Source of the DNA: Microbacterium enclense
GTDB lineage: Bacteria; Actinomycetota; Actinomycetes; Actinomycetales; Microbacteriaceae
DNA: 64,000 nt
Reading direction: 5' to 3'
Assembly (NCBI GenBank): GCA_038182865.1
Contig: CP116226.1
Span: 930,001-994,000, forward strand
This document shows positions 51,360 to 60,075 of the stretch, piece by piece. The notes beneath the pieces are model-generated. The model saw only the letters and a list, made by a program, of their open reading frames with translations, was not told the origin of the DNA and made no database searches. Positions within the stretch are counted from its first letter, which is position 1. Each line of letters starts with the position of its first letter. Position numbers and translations under genes: made by a program.

Positions 51360-54233
51360 GTGAAGTTCGAAGTCAACGGGGTGCTGGTCGAGGCCGAGCC
51401 CCGCGCGGGTCAATGCGCGCGCACGCTGCTGCGCGAGAGCGGTCACGTCGAGGTGAAGAAGGGCTGCGACGCGGGCGACTGCGGCGCCTGCTCGGTGCTG
51501 CTCGACGGTGAGCCGACGCACTCGTGCATCGTGCCCGCGATGCGGCTGGAGGGCCGTGCGATCACGACGGCGGCGGGGCTCGCCCCCGGCGACGAGCTTC
51601 ATCCGGTACAGGAGGCCATCGCCGGCGGCTTCGGGTTCCAGTGCGGCTTCTGCTCTCCCGGCATGAGCGTCACGGCATCCACTCTCACCGCCGATGACCT
51701 CCCCGACCTCGACCGCCGGATGAAGGGCAACCTCTGCCGGTGCACGGGCTATCGTCCGATCCGCGAGGCGATCCGCGCGTCGGTGCTGGGGCCGGTGCGC
51801 GAGACCGGCGCCTGCGCGGCGCCCTCCCCCGGCGAGACGCGCGAGGTGCGCGCCGATTCCCTCCCCTCGCGACCGTGTGGCGCGACTCATCACGGAACGG
51901 ACCGGCGAGAGGAAAGCGGGCGCGTCGGGACCTCCGTCGTCCCCGAGGCCGCGCGGCGTATCGTCCAGGGTCGCGAACCGTTCACGTTCGACGAGCCCGT
52001 GCCGGGCGGCCCCCCGCTCGTGCTGCGCGTCGTCACCTCTCCGCACGCCCACGCGCGCATCGTCTCGATCGACACGACCGCGGCCCTCGCGATCCCCGGT
52101 GTCGTCGCCGTCTTCACGCACGAAGACGTCCCCGACATCCGCTACTCCAGCGGCCGACACGAGCACCGCACCGACGATCCCGACGACACCCGCATGCTCG
52201 ACGACGTGGTCCGCCACGTCGGCCAGCGGGTGGTCGCCGTCGTGGGAGAGACGGCGGAGGCGGCGGATGCCGGATGCCGCGCGATCCGCATCGAGTACGA
52301 CGTGCTGCCCGCCGTCTTCGACCCCGAGGACGCGCGGCGACCCGGCGCTCCCCTGCTGCATCCCGACCGCACGCCCGACGAGCGGGTGATGGATGCCGCA
52401 CGCAACGTCGTCGCCGGTTTCCACGAGGGGTTCGGCGGTGACGTCGACGCGGCGTTGGCCGCCAGCCACACGACCGTCACGGGCGAGTGGCGCTCCGCCC
52501 GGGTGACGCACGCGGCGCTCGAGACGCACGGCGCGGTCGGCTGGCTCGACGACGACGGACGCCTCGTCATCCGCTCGTCCACCCAGGTGCCGTTCCTCGC
52601 CCGCAACGAGCTCGCCCACATCTTCGCCCTCGAGCCCGATCGCATCCGCGTCTACGCCACGCGCGTCGGCGGCGGCTTCGGCGGCAAGCAGGAGATCTTC
52701 ACCGAAGACCTCACGGCCCTGGCCGTGCTGAAGCTCGGGCGCCCGGTGGCGTACGAGTTCTCGCGCACCGACCAGTTCGTGCGCGCCTCGCTGCGGCATC
52801 CGATGCGCGTCCGGGTCACCCTCGGATCGGATGCCGTCGGCACCCTCACCGCGATGAAGCTCGACGTCCTCAGCGACACCGGCGCCTACGGCAACCACGC
52901 CATCGGTGTGCTGTTCCACTCGTGCGCCGAATCGACGACGCTCTACCGCGTCCCGGTGAAATGGATCGACGCGGAGGCGGTCTACACGAACAACCCGCCC
53001 TCGGGAGCCTTCCGCGGGTACGGCCTCGGTCAGGTGGTGTTCGCCGTCGAGTCGGCGATGGACGCGCTGGCAGAGGAGCTCGACATCGACCCCTTCGACC
53101 TGCGCCGGATCAACGCCGTCCGCGAGGGCGACCCCCTGCACCCCGATACCGACGAGAAGTACGAGGAAGACCTCATCTGGGGCAGCTACGGCCTCGACCA
53201 GTGCCTCGATCTCACGCAGGACGCACTGCGGCGCGGCAACGGGGTGGACGCCCCTGCCGGCTGGCTCGTCGGTGAGGGCATGGCCGCGGCGATGATCGCC
53301 ACGATGGCTCCGCGCGGGCACATCGCCCACACGACCGCGACGCTTCGCCCCGACGGCACCTACCTGCTGCGCGTCGGCACGGCCGAGTTCGGCAACGGCA
53401 CCTCCACGGTGCACCGGCAGATCGCCGCGACCGTGCTCGACGCGGCCCCCCAACGCCTCGAGTTGTGGGCCGCCGACACCGACGCCGTCCGCCACGACAC
53501 CGGGGCCTTCGCCTCGGCCGGCACGACCGTCGCGGGCAAGGCGCTGCACGCGGCGTGCACGGTGCTGCGGCGGCGGATGGTCGCGATCGCCGAAGAACTG
53601 GCGGGAACGGATGCCACGACCGGCGCGGGCGAGGGGGCGGCGGAGCTCGTGGCATCCGGGGTCCGTGTCGGGGGCACGGTCGTGTCGTGGGAGCGGATCA
53701 TCGCGGCGGCGCCCGCGGACTTCCGCGACGACGACGGACTCACCGCCGACGGTGCCGAGTTCGGCGACCTGCGTTCGCTCGCCTTCAACGTGCATGCCGC
53801 CCGCGTGGCTGTCGACCCCGAGACGGGCACGGTGAAGGTGCTGCAGTCGATCCAGTCCGCCGATGCGGGCGTGGTCATCAACCCGGCCCAGTGCCGCGGT
53901 CAGATCGAGGGTGGTGCCGCCCAAGCCCTCGGCGGTGCGCTCTACGAAGAGGTGATGCTCGAGAACGGCGTGGTGCAGAATCCCGTGTTCCGCACGTATC
54001 GGGTCCCGCAGTTCGCCGACGTCCCCGACACCGAGGTGTACTTCGCCGAGACCGACGACACCCTGGGTCCGTTCGGCGCGAAGTCGATGAGCGAGTCGCC
54101 GTACAACCCCGTCGGTGCCGCGATCGGCAACGCCGTCTCGCGCGCGCTCGGGCGACGCGGGTACGAGCTGCCGTTCTCTCGCGACCGCGTGTGGCGTCTG
54201 GCCGCGGGCCCCGATCTCGCGGGCACCCGCTAG
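51360..54233 (+). CDS. Xanthine dehydrogenase-type fused 2Fe-2S and molybdopterin subunit
   Basis: 957 aa. Residues 1-165 carry both 2Fe-2S clusters: Cys36, 41, 44, 56 and Cys95, 98, 126, 128. From about residue 195 the molybdopterin subunit begins (VVPEAARRIVQGREPFTFD); GGGFGGKQ and SGAFRGYG bind the cofactor, and the terminal GAKSMSESP contains the catalytic Glu. In most bacteria the Fe-S and Mo parts are separate chains. The GTG at 51360 has GAGGGAG upstream. Likely oxidises hypoxanthine/xanthine or another N-heterocycle. Confidence 0.92.
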   Translation: MKFEVNGVLVEAEPRAGQCARTLLRESGHVEVKKGCDAGDCGACSVLLDGEPTHSCIVPAMRLEGRAITTAAGLAPGDELHPVQEAIAGGFGFQCGFCSPGMSVTASTLTADDLPDLDRRMKGNLCRCTGYRPIREAIRASVLGPVRETGACAAPSPGETREVRADSLPSRPCGATHHGTDRREESGRVGTSVVPEAARRIVQGREPFTFDEPVPGGPPLVLRVVTSPHAHARIVSIDTTAALAIPGVVAVFTHEDVPDIRYSSGRHEHRTDDPDDTRMLDDVVRHVGQRVVAVVGETAEAADAGCRAIRIEYDVLPAVFDPEDARRPGAPLLHPDRTPDERVMDAARNVVAGFHEGFGGDVDAALAASHTTVTGEWRSARVTHAALETHGAVGWLDDDGRLVIRSSTQVPFLARNELAHIFALEPDRIRVYATRVGGGFGGKQEIFTEDLTALAVLKLGRPVAYEFSRTDQFVRASLRHPMRVRVTLGSDAVGTLTAMKLDVLSDTGAYGNHAIGVLFHSCAESTTLYRVPVKWIDAEAVYTNNPPSGAFRGYGLGQVVFAVESAMDALAEELDIDPFDLRRINAVREGDPLHPDTDEKYEEDLIWGSYGLDQCLDLTQDALRRGNGVDAPAGWLVGEGMAAAMIATMAPRGHIAHTTATLRPDGTYLLRVGTAEFGNGTSTVHRQIAATVLDAAPQRLELWAADTDAVRHDTGAFASAGTTVAGKALHAACTVLRRRMVAIAEELAGTDATTGAGEGAAELVASGVRVGGTVVSWERIIAAAPADFRDDDGLTADGAEFGDLRSLAFNVHAARVAVDPETGTVKVLQSIQSADAGVVINPAQCRGQIEGGAAQALGGALYEEVMLENGVVQNPVFRTYRVPQFADVPDTEVYFAETDDTLGPFGAKSMSESPYNPVGAAIGNAVSRALGRRGYELPFSRDRVWRLAAGPDLAGTR

Positions 54234-54270
54234 CGTGTGACCGACGGCCCCCGTCGATCGAAAGGCTGCC

Positions 54271-55041
54271 GTGACCGCGTTCCTGCCCCTGCCCCGGCCC
54301 CGCGCCGAGGGGGAAAGCCTGCGGGTGCAGCATGGTCTGCTCCGCTACGTGCGCGAGGCCGCGGCATCCGGTTCGCCCCTCCCCGGGGAGCTCGACCTGA
54401 CCGCCCGACTGGGGTGCACGCGTCAGCAGTTGCGCCGCGCGATGGCGGCGCTCGAGGCCCAAGGGATCGTGCGGCGCCGCCAGGGTTCGGTCACCACCGT
54501 CGATCCCATCGCCCTGCGCCTCAGCGTGCGTCTGGAGGAGCAGTTCGAGCACACCGAACTGCTGGACCGCCTGGGGTACCGGGCCGAGGTCGAGACGCTC
54601 TCGATCCACCAGATCGAACTCGGGGCCGAGTCCGGGGCGGCGATGGAGCTGGGCGCGACCTCTCCCGCACTGGCCGTCCGCAAGCGGTGGCGGGCCGACG
54701 GCACGGTGGCGATGATCGCGGACGACGTGGTGCCGCTGGAGAACGGGATGCCGGACGACCCCGAGGAGTCGGTCTTCACCGTCGCCGCCCGCGTCTGGGG
54801 CGAGCCGATCATCTGGGAGGTCGCCACTCCGGGGGTCTCGACACTCGATGCCGAGCTGGCAGAGCTGTTCGAGCGCCCCGTGGGTACCCCGGTCATGACG
54901 CTGGAGGTCATCGGCATCGGTGCGAGTGGCCGCCGCCTCCTGCACAGCCGCGAGTACCACGACCCGACCCTGGTGTCGTACGCGCTCGTGCGCACGGTGC
55001 GACCGCCGTGGGGAGGGGCGGCGCGCGCACCGCGCACCTGA
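54271..55041 (+). CDS. GntR-family regulator with UTRA domain
   Basis: 256 aa. An N-terminal winged helix (about 15-75; LTARLGCTRQQLRRAMAALEAQGIVRRRQGS) precedes a UTRA ligand domain (about 90-245; TLSIHQIELGAESGAAMEL, ALAVRKRWRADGTVAMIADDVVPLEN, VMTLEVIGIGASGRRLLHSREYHDP). It sits between the xanthine dehydrogenase and deaminase genes, so the ligand may be a purine. Palindromes CTTGTnnACAAG in the next divergent region are candidate operators. Confidence 0.88.
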   Translation: MTAFLPLPRPRAEGESLRVQHGLLRYVREAAASGSPLPGELDLTARLGCTRQQLRRAMAALEAQGIVRRRQGSVTTVDPIALRLSVRLEEQFEHTELLDRLGYRAEVETLSIHQIELGAESGAAMELGATSPALAVRKRWRADGTVAMIADDVVPLENGMPDDPEESVFTVAARVWGEPIIWEVATPGVSTLDAELAELFERPVGTPVMTLEVIGIGASGRRLLHSREYHDPTLVSYALVRTVRPPWGGAARAPRT

Positions 55042-55065
55042 TCGCCCGCGGCACGTCGGGACCGC

Positions 55066-55566
55066 TCAGCCCCAGAAGCCCTCGTGCGCCCGCGCGGCCT
55101 CGTCTTCGAGCAGCGGACCGATGACCTCGATGGGCCGCTGACCGCGAGCGAACACCTCGCGGCAGGGCAACGAGAAGGTCGGGTTCTCGGGGTGATCGCC
55201 GGTCAGCACGAGGAGGCGCTCCTCGGACAGCGCGTAGACGACGCGGTCGATGCCGCACCAGTACGCCGCACCCGCGCACATCGCGCAGGGCTCCGCGCTC
55301 GTGTACAGCGTCGTGCCCGCCATCGCCTCGGGTCCGAGCACACGGAAGGCCGCCGCCACGGCGCGCAACTCGGCGTGCTGCGTCGGGTCGCCCTCCGGGG
55401 GGAGCGAATTGTTGCCGGCGGAGCTGACGATCTCTCCCGACGCAGTCGCCACGAGGGATCCGAACGGGTGGGTGCCCGCCTCGCGAGCGTGTTCGGCGAG
55501 AGCGATGCTCTGCCGGAGCAGGGCAAGGTCGGCGGGAGGAAACGACAGGGTGTCCTCGGTTGTCAT
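55066..55566 (-). CDS. Nucleoside/guanine deaminase (cytidine-deaminase fold)
   Basis: 166 aa. The zinc site is HAEL (catalytic HAE) and PCAMC (PCxxC); AGTHPFGSLVATASGEIVSSAGNNS is the substrate side. The length fits guanine/tRNA-adenosine-like deaminases; because an ADA and a xanthine dehydrogenase flank it, guanine to xanthine is the most likely step. AAGGAG precedes the ATG at 55566. An inverted CTTGTGAACAAG overlaps the 5' untranslated end just upstream of the ribosome site. Confidence 0.88.
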   Translation of the reverse strand: MTTEDTLSFPPADLALLRQSIALAEHAREAGTHPFGSLVATASGEIVSSAGNNSLPPEGDPTQHAELRAVAAAFRVLGPEAMAGTTLYTSAEPCAMCAGAAYWCGIDRVVYALSEERLLVLTGDHPENPTFSLPCREVFARGQRPIEVIGPLLEDEAARAHEGFWG

Positions 55567-55573
55567 ATGTCTC

Positions 55574-55585
55574 CTTGTGAACAAG
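55574..55585. promoter_or_regulatory. Operator candidate CTTGTGAACAAG (site 1)
   Basis: A perfect 5-2-5 palindrome 8-19 nt upstream of the deaminase ATG, overlapping its ribosome site region. It resembles the GntR-type TTGTnnACAA pattern. The partner is at 55678-55691. Confidence 0.55.
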
Positions 55586-55638
55586 TACTACGTCAGATTT
55601 GAACGTGACGGTGAATTACCCCACGATCATGCCAAAGC

Positions 55639-55654
55639 ATTTCTCCAAAGTTAC
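55639..55654 (-). promoter_or_regulatory. GlnR-like box GTAAC-n6-GAAAT
   Basis: On the minus strand GTAACTTTGGAGAAAT has one change from gTnAc-n6-GaAAc. It lies in the divergent deaminase/ADA region. Assignment is inference. Confidence 0.35.
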
Positions 55655-55677
55655 AGATGTCGAAAGCTCCTGCGACG

Positions 55678-55691
55678 ACTTGTCAACAAGT
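55678..55691. promoter_or_regulatory. Operator candidate ACTTGTCAACAAGT (site 2) over ADA promoter
   Basis: A perfect 6-2-6 palindrome. TTGTCA (55680-55685) can be the -35 and TAGCCT (55705-55710) the -10 of the adenosine deaminase promoter (19-nt spacing), so bound repressor would block RNA polymerase. Its centre lies 105 bp from site 1, about ten helix turns. Confidence 0.6.
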
Positions 55692-55736
55692 GCCGCGACC
55701 TGGCTAGCCTGCGAGACAACCGAACGAAAGAGTTCC

Positions 55737-56852
55737 ATGTCCCGAGACTCCTCCCCCGCGCGCATCGACGAGGCGGCGATCCGCGCTCTGCCCAAGGCGG
55801 AGGTCCACGTCCACCTCGAGGGCACGTTCGCGCTCGCCGACATCCTCTTCCTCGCGAAGGAGAACGACGAACACCTCCCGGGTCCCGCCGCGTCCCTGTT
55901 CGACATCACCACCCACGACGCCTTCGCCACCCCCGCGGTGAGCACCGGGGGCGGCATCGGAGCGGGGGCTGCGGGGCTGAGCGGCTTCCTGCGCTTTCTC
56001 GACTGGCAGTGCGGGCTCGTCCGCACCCCCGCTCAGGCGGCGCGTGTGGCGTACTCCTTCGCCGCCCGTCAGAGCGCGTCCGGGGTGCGCTACTCCGACG
56101 TCATCGTCAATCCCACGCACTGGAACGCCTGGCGGGGCCGCGAGGTCGCGCTCATGCGTGCCCTGGCCGCCGGCTTCGACGAGGCCGAACAGGATGGCCT
56201 GTGCGCCGTCGGCATCGCCTACTCGCTGCTGCGCGGGCAGTCGGCTGCCTCCGCGGTCGACGCGGTCGACGACCTCGCGGCCGCCCGCCCCGACCGTGTC
56301 GTCGCCCTCTCGATCGACGGCGACGAGATGGTGACCGGGCGCACGGGAGAGAAGTTCCGCGAGGCGTTCGACCGCGCTCGCGCGGTCGGCCTGCATCGAA
56401 CCGTCCACGCCGGCGAGTCCAGCGGCCCGGACGGCGTGTGGGACGCGCTCGACCTCCTGCACGCGGAACGCATCGATCACGGTGTGCGGGCGGTCGAGGA
56501 TCCGGCGCTGCTCGCGCGTCTCGCGGCGGACGGCATCAGTCTCGGCGTCTGCCCGCGTTCGAACCTCACGCTCGGCATCTACCGATCGTGGGACGAACAC
56601 CCCCTGCCGCGTCTGCTCGCCGCCGGCGTCGCGGTCACCCTCAACACCGACGACCCCGCCCCTCTGGGTTCGTGCCTCGAGGCGGACTGGGCGGTCACCG
56701 CGCAGCAGTACGGCTTCGACCACACCGACCTGCTCGGGTTCGCGGCGCGCTCGATCGAGGCGTCCTTCGCCGACGATGACCGCAAGGCCTCCCTTCGAGC
56801 CGAACTGGCTCAGGTCCACGCCGCACCGACCGCGGGAGCGCTGTCGTCGTGA
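55737..56852 (+). CDS. add: Adenosine deaminase
   Basis: 371 aa TIM-barrel metal hydrolase converting (deoxy)adenosine to inosine and ammonia. HVHLEG (His24, His26) starts the zinc site; GLHRTVHAGESSG contains the next His and catalytic Glu; ERIDHGVRA and LNTDDPAPLG complete it. The ATG at 55737 follows GAAAG; an in-frame upstream ATG at 55599 lies inside the control region and is rejected. Its stop overlaps the next gene (GTGA). Confidence 0.93.
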   Translation: MSRDSSPARIDEAAIRALPKAEVHVHLEGTFALADILFLAKENDEHLPGPAASLFDITTHDAFATPAVSTGGGIGAGAAGLSGFLRFLDWQCGLVRTPAQAARVAYSFAARQSASGVRYSDVIVNPTHWNAWRGREVALMRALAAGFDEAEQDGLCAVGIAYSLLRGQSAASAVDAVDDLAAARPDRVVALSIDGDEMVTGRTGEKFREAFDRARAVGLHRTVHAGESSGPDGVWDALDLLHAERIDHGVRAVEDPALLARLAADGISLGVCPRSNLTLGIYRSWDEHPLPRLLAAGVAVTLNTDDPAPLGSCLEADWAVTAQQYGFDHTDLLGFAARSIEASFADDDRKASLRAELAQVHAAPTAGALSS

Positions 56853-57481
56853 TCCGATCGCGCCTCGCCGTCGTCCTCGCCGTCGTCGCCGGCGCGGTGA
56901 TGGTCGGCGCGGGCGGCGCAGCCGTGGGAGCCGCGCAGGAGCGCGAGCCGCTCACCGTCCCCCTCGCGGATATCGTCGCGGCCTGGCCGACGGGCTTCGA
57001 GGTCGAGGGGATGAAGTCGGAGCCCCTGTACACCGAGCACATCCGCATCGAGCGCGACCACGACGATCTGCGCCTGCGCATCGAGGTCGTCGGCCAGGGC
57101 GACGAGGCGTTCGGCACCCAGGAGAGCGCGGTTCGCCTCGGCGATGACGGGACCGTGACCTGGACCTCCGGCTGCACCAAGACGGCGAACGCGTGTGCTC
57201 ACGACACCGAGCTGCGCGGCTTCCTCTCCACCGCCGCCGTGCTCGCCCTCGCCCGAGCCGACCGGCTGCCGCCGGAGGGAGTGGTGCGAGACGTGCACGG
57301 CACCGACGCGGTGTGCGTCGACGATGAGGCCCTGCACCCCGACTCCCCCGCGCCGATCGTGCGCCTCGACCCGTGCTTCGATCTCTCCACGGGCGCTGTG
57401 CTCGCGCACTGGTCGCCCGACAGCGCCGCGTTCGTCGGCGCAACGCTCGCCCCCGGCTTCACCGTCTCGTCCCGCCCCTGA
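56849..57481 (+). CDS. Secreted hypothetical protein
   Basis: 210 aa. A signal peptide (about residues 1-29, LAVVLAVVAGAVMVGAGGAAVGAAQ) is followed by a domain of about 180 residues with two Cys pairs candidates (SGCTKTANAC and VCVDDE...DPCFD). No family is recognised. GTG start overlaps the add stop by 4 nt, so it is translated with adenosine deaminase; it is then followed by the BMP lipoprotein gene. Function cannot be inferred. Confidence 0.7.
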   Translation: MIRSRLAVVLAVVAGAVMVGAGGAAVGAAQEREPLTVPLADIVAAWPTGFEVEGMKSEPLYTEHIRIERDHDDLRLRIEVVGQGDEAFGTQESAVRLGDDGTVTWTSGCTKTANACAHDTELRGFLSTAAVLALARADRLPPEGVVRDVHGTDAVCVDDEALHPDSPAPIVRLDPCFDLSTGAVLAHWSPDSAAFVGATLAPGFTVSSRP

Positions 57482-57532
57482 CCACCCGTCGCCTCCGTCG
57501 CACCCGACATCACCCGACCCGAAAGGCCGTCC

Positions 57533-58546
57533 ATGCGTATCCGTCCTGCTCTCCTCGCCGTGCTCGCCGCCGGCGCCCTCGCTCTCGCCGGATGCTCCGG
57601 CGGGGGCTCGGCATCCTCCTCCGCCCCCGCCTCAGCGGGAGACGGCGTCATCCGCGTCGGCGCGCTCACACCGGGCAACGCCAACGACGGCGCCTTCAAC
57701 CAGGCCCTGGCCGACGCCCTGCAGAAACTGCAGGACGAGGGCGAGATCACCTACGAGCTGCGCGAGGGGATGGCCGACCCGGCGACCAGCGAACCGGTGG
57801 TCGCCGACTTCGCCAGCCAAGGCGTGGACCTTGTCATCGGACACGGCATCGAGCTGGGCGATGCCATCTTCTCGGTCGCCAAGAACTTCCCCGACGTGCA
57901 CTTCACCGCCTCGGGCGGCCCCGACATCCTCGACAAGTACACCGACAACGTCGAGACCTGGACGTACGACTCCGCGCAGGTCGGATACCTCTCCGGCTAC
58001 ATCGCCGGTCTCACCGGGGCCACCCCGATCGGCCGGGTCGAGAGCATGGAACTCGACTTCGTCAAGGCGACCGACCAGTTCTTCCAGCAGGGCGTGACCG
58101 CGGCGAACCCCTCGGCGTCTCTGCTGCCCGTGGTGTACGCCGGAAGCTTCGACGACGCCGAGGCAGCGGCATCCGCGACCACCGGATTGATCAGCCAGGG
58201 CGCCCAGCTGGTGTACACCACCGGTGACGGGATCGCCGCCGGCGTCGGCGCCGCCGCCTCCGGAGCCGGGAAGCTGTCGGTCGGGGTATCCCCGGCCGCC
58301 GGATCCGAGGCGCTGAAGACCAATGTCTCCACCGTCGACATCGACATGTACCCGATCGTGAAGGGCTGGGTCGACGAGGTGAAGGCGAAGAAGTTCGGCG
58401 GCAAGAGCGTCACCTCGACCCTCGCCAACGGCGGGATCGTCTACCAGGACATCAACACCGTCGGCGGTGCGGTGCCCGCCGACGTGGCCACGAAGGTGGG
58501 CGAGCTGGTCGACGGCATCTCGGACGGAAGCGTGACCGTTCCGTGA
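57533..58546 (+). CDS. BMP-family substrate-binding lipoprotein, nucleoside ABC transporter
   Basis: 337 aa. Lipobox LAGC (Cys about residue 21) and a Ser/Ala linker precede the BmpA/Med fold: IRVGALTPGNANDGAFNQAL, DLVIGHGIELGDAIFSVAKNFPDVHF, AQVGYLSGYIAGLTG, and QLVYTTGDGIAAGVGAAA. Family members bind purine nucleosides. GAAAGG precedes the ATG. Its stop overlaps the ATPase start by 4 nt. With the next ATPase and the two permeases it forms a NupA/YufO-type importer. Confidence 0.93.
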   Translation: MRIRPALLAVLAAGALALAGCSGGGSASSSAPASAGDGVIRVGALTPGNANDGAFNQALADALQKLQDEGEITYELREGMADPATSEPVVADFASQGVDLVIGHGIELGDAIFSVAKNFPDVHFTASGGPDILDKYTDNVETWTYDSAQVGYLSGYIAGLTGATPIGRVESMELDFVKATDQFFQQGVTAANPSASLLPVVYAGSFDDAEAAASATTGLISQGAQLVYTTGDGIAAGVGAAASGAGKLSVGVSPAAGSEALKTNVSTVDIDMYPIVKGWVDEVKAKKFGGKSVTSTLANGGIVYQDINTVGGAVPADVATKVGELVDGISDGSVTVP

Positions 58547-60075
58547 CGACTCCCCGCCGCGAGACCGACCGGACGCTCGTAGCCCGGTCGGTCTCGCGCC
58601 ACTTCGGCGCAGTCCGCGCCCTCGACGACGTCGACATCGAGGTGCGGCCCGGTACCGTGCACGCCCTGGTGGGGGAGAACGGTGCGGGCAAGTCCACATT
58701 GGCGAAGATCCTCGCGGGCGTCGACAGACAGGATGCCGGGACCCTGACGCTCGGCGGAGGGCCCTACGCGCCGCGCGACCGGGCCGACGGTCGGGCGCAC
58801 GGCATCGATCTGGTCCCGCAGCAACTCAGCCTGGTCGGTGAGCTGACGCTCGTCGAGAACCTCCTCCTCACGGGTCGACGTCGCCTCCTCCGCCGCCGCG
58901 CGGCCCGCGCCGACCTCGTCGCGACCCTCGATCGGGCGGGGGTGAGCGTCGACCTCGACGTCCCCACGGCGCGCCTCAGCCCGGCGCACCGCCAGCTCGG
59001 CGAGATCGTCGTCGCCCTCGCGGAGGGCGCGACGACCCTCATCCTCGACGAGCCGACCGCGAGCCTCGGTCCCCTCGAGGTCGGCGGCCTGTTCGATCAC
59101 CTGCGATCGCTGTGCGACCTCGGGACCGCCATCGTCCTCATCACGCACCGCCTCGACGAAGTACGGGCGGTCGCTGACGACGTCACGGTGCTCTCGCACG
59201 GACGTCGGGTGCACACGGGCCCCGCTCGCGGTCTCGAACCTGCCGCGATCGCGGCGCTCATGGTCGGCGAGCTGCCGGCCCCCGCCCTCCGCTCCGCGCG
59301 CACGCCCGGTGACGTCGTCGTCGACCTGCGCGGTGTCTCCGCGGCGACCGACGCGGGCACCCGACTCGACGACGTCACCCTGACCGTCCGTGCGCGCGAG
59401 ATCGTCGGGGTGGCCGGTGTCGCCGGCAGCGGCCAGGATGCGCTGCTCGAGGTGCTCGCGGGGCTGCGGGCTCCGGCATCCGGGATCGTCCGTATCGCGG
59501 ACGTCGACGCGCCCGACGCTGCAGAGGTGCTCGCCGCCGGGGTCGCCTGGATCCCCGAGGAGCGCTCGGACGCGCTGGTTCCGACACTGTCGCTGGGTCA
59601 GACCCTCGACGTCTACGACGTCGCCCGGGGCGCCGCCCGCGCGGCCGTTCCCGGCGATGCCGTGGAACGCCTGCGCACGTTCGATGTGCGCCCCGCCGTG
59701 CCCGCTCTCGCAGCGGGAGGACTGAGCGGCGGCAACCAGCAGAAGCTCCTCCTCGCCCGCGAACTCGGGCGGTCGTGGCCGGGAACCGCCTCGGGGGCTC
59801 CTCGCCTCGTGCTCGCCTACGGACCCTCGCAGGGACTCGACCTGCGGGCCGCGCAAGCCGTCCGCGAGAGTCTCGTCGCCGCGGCCGAGGCCGGCTCCGC
59901 CGTGCTCCTCGCCTCGCACGACCTCGAAGAGATCCGCGACGTCGCCGATCGCGTCGTCGTCCTGTACTCCGGGCGCATCGTCGCCGACCTCCCCGCCCCC
60001 GAGGCCAGCACCGCGCGCATCGGCGCGGCGATGGCCGGCCTGCCCGATCCGCATCCCACCGAGGACACCGCATGA
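58543..60075 (+). CDS. Nucleoside ABC transporter ATPase, two NBDs
   Basis: 510 aa. NBD1 has Walker A GENGAGKST and Walker B LILDEPTASLGPLE, but its signature reads LSPAHRQLGEIVV. NBD2 has the family's altered Walker A (GVAGSGQDALL), LSGGNQQKLLLARELG, and LVLAYGPSQGLDLRA. The asymmetric pair with the degenerate second Walker A is normal for sugar/nucleoside BMP-type importers such as YufO. GTG start overlaps the BMP stop. Confidence 0.93.
   Translation: MTTPRRETDRTLVARSVSRHFGAVRALDDVDIEVRPGTVHALVGENGAGKSTLAKILAGVDRQDAGTLTLGGGPYAPRDRADGRAHGIDLVPQQLSLVGELTLVENLLLTGRRRLLRRRAARADLVATLDRAGVSVDLDVPTARLSPAHRQLGEIVVALAEGATTLILDEPTASLGPLEVGGLFDHLRSLCDLGTAIVLITHRLDEVRAVADDVTVLSHGRRVHTGPARGLEPAAIAALMVGELPAPALRSARTPGDVVVDLRGVSAATDAGTRLDDVTLTVRAREIVGVAGVAGSGQDALLEVLAGLRAPASGIVRIADVDAPDAAEVLAAGVAWIPEERSDALVPTLSLGQTLDVYDVARGAARAAVPGDAVERLRTFDVRPAVPALAAGGLSGGNQQKLLLARELGRSWPGTASGAPRLVLAYGPSQGLDLRAAQAVRESLVAAAEAGSAVLLASHDLEEIRDVADRVVVLYSGRIVADLPAPEASTARIGAAMAGLPDPHPTEDTA

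Noticed and set aside
50838..53924. 1028-codon minus-strand ORF
   Set aside because: It is the mirror of the xanthine dehydrogenase genes; no recognisable domain in translation.
55599..55736. 46-residue N-terminal extension of adenosine deaminase
   Set aside because: It would cover the operator, promoter and GlnR-like box, has no family similarity, and ATG 55737 gives the normal length.
59390..59800. Defective ABC ATPase because of altered Walker A in the second domain
   Set aside because: Degenerate second-domain motifs are normal in nucleoside/sugar BMP-linked ATPases.
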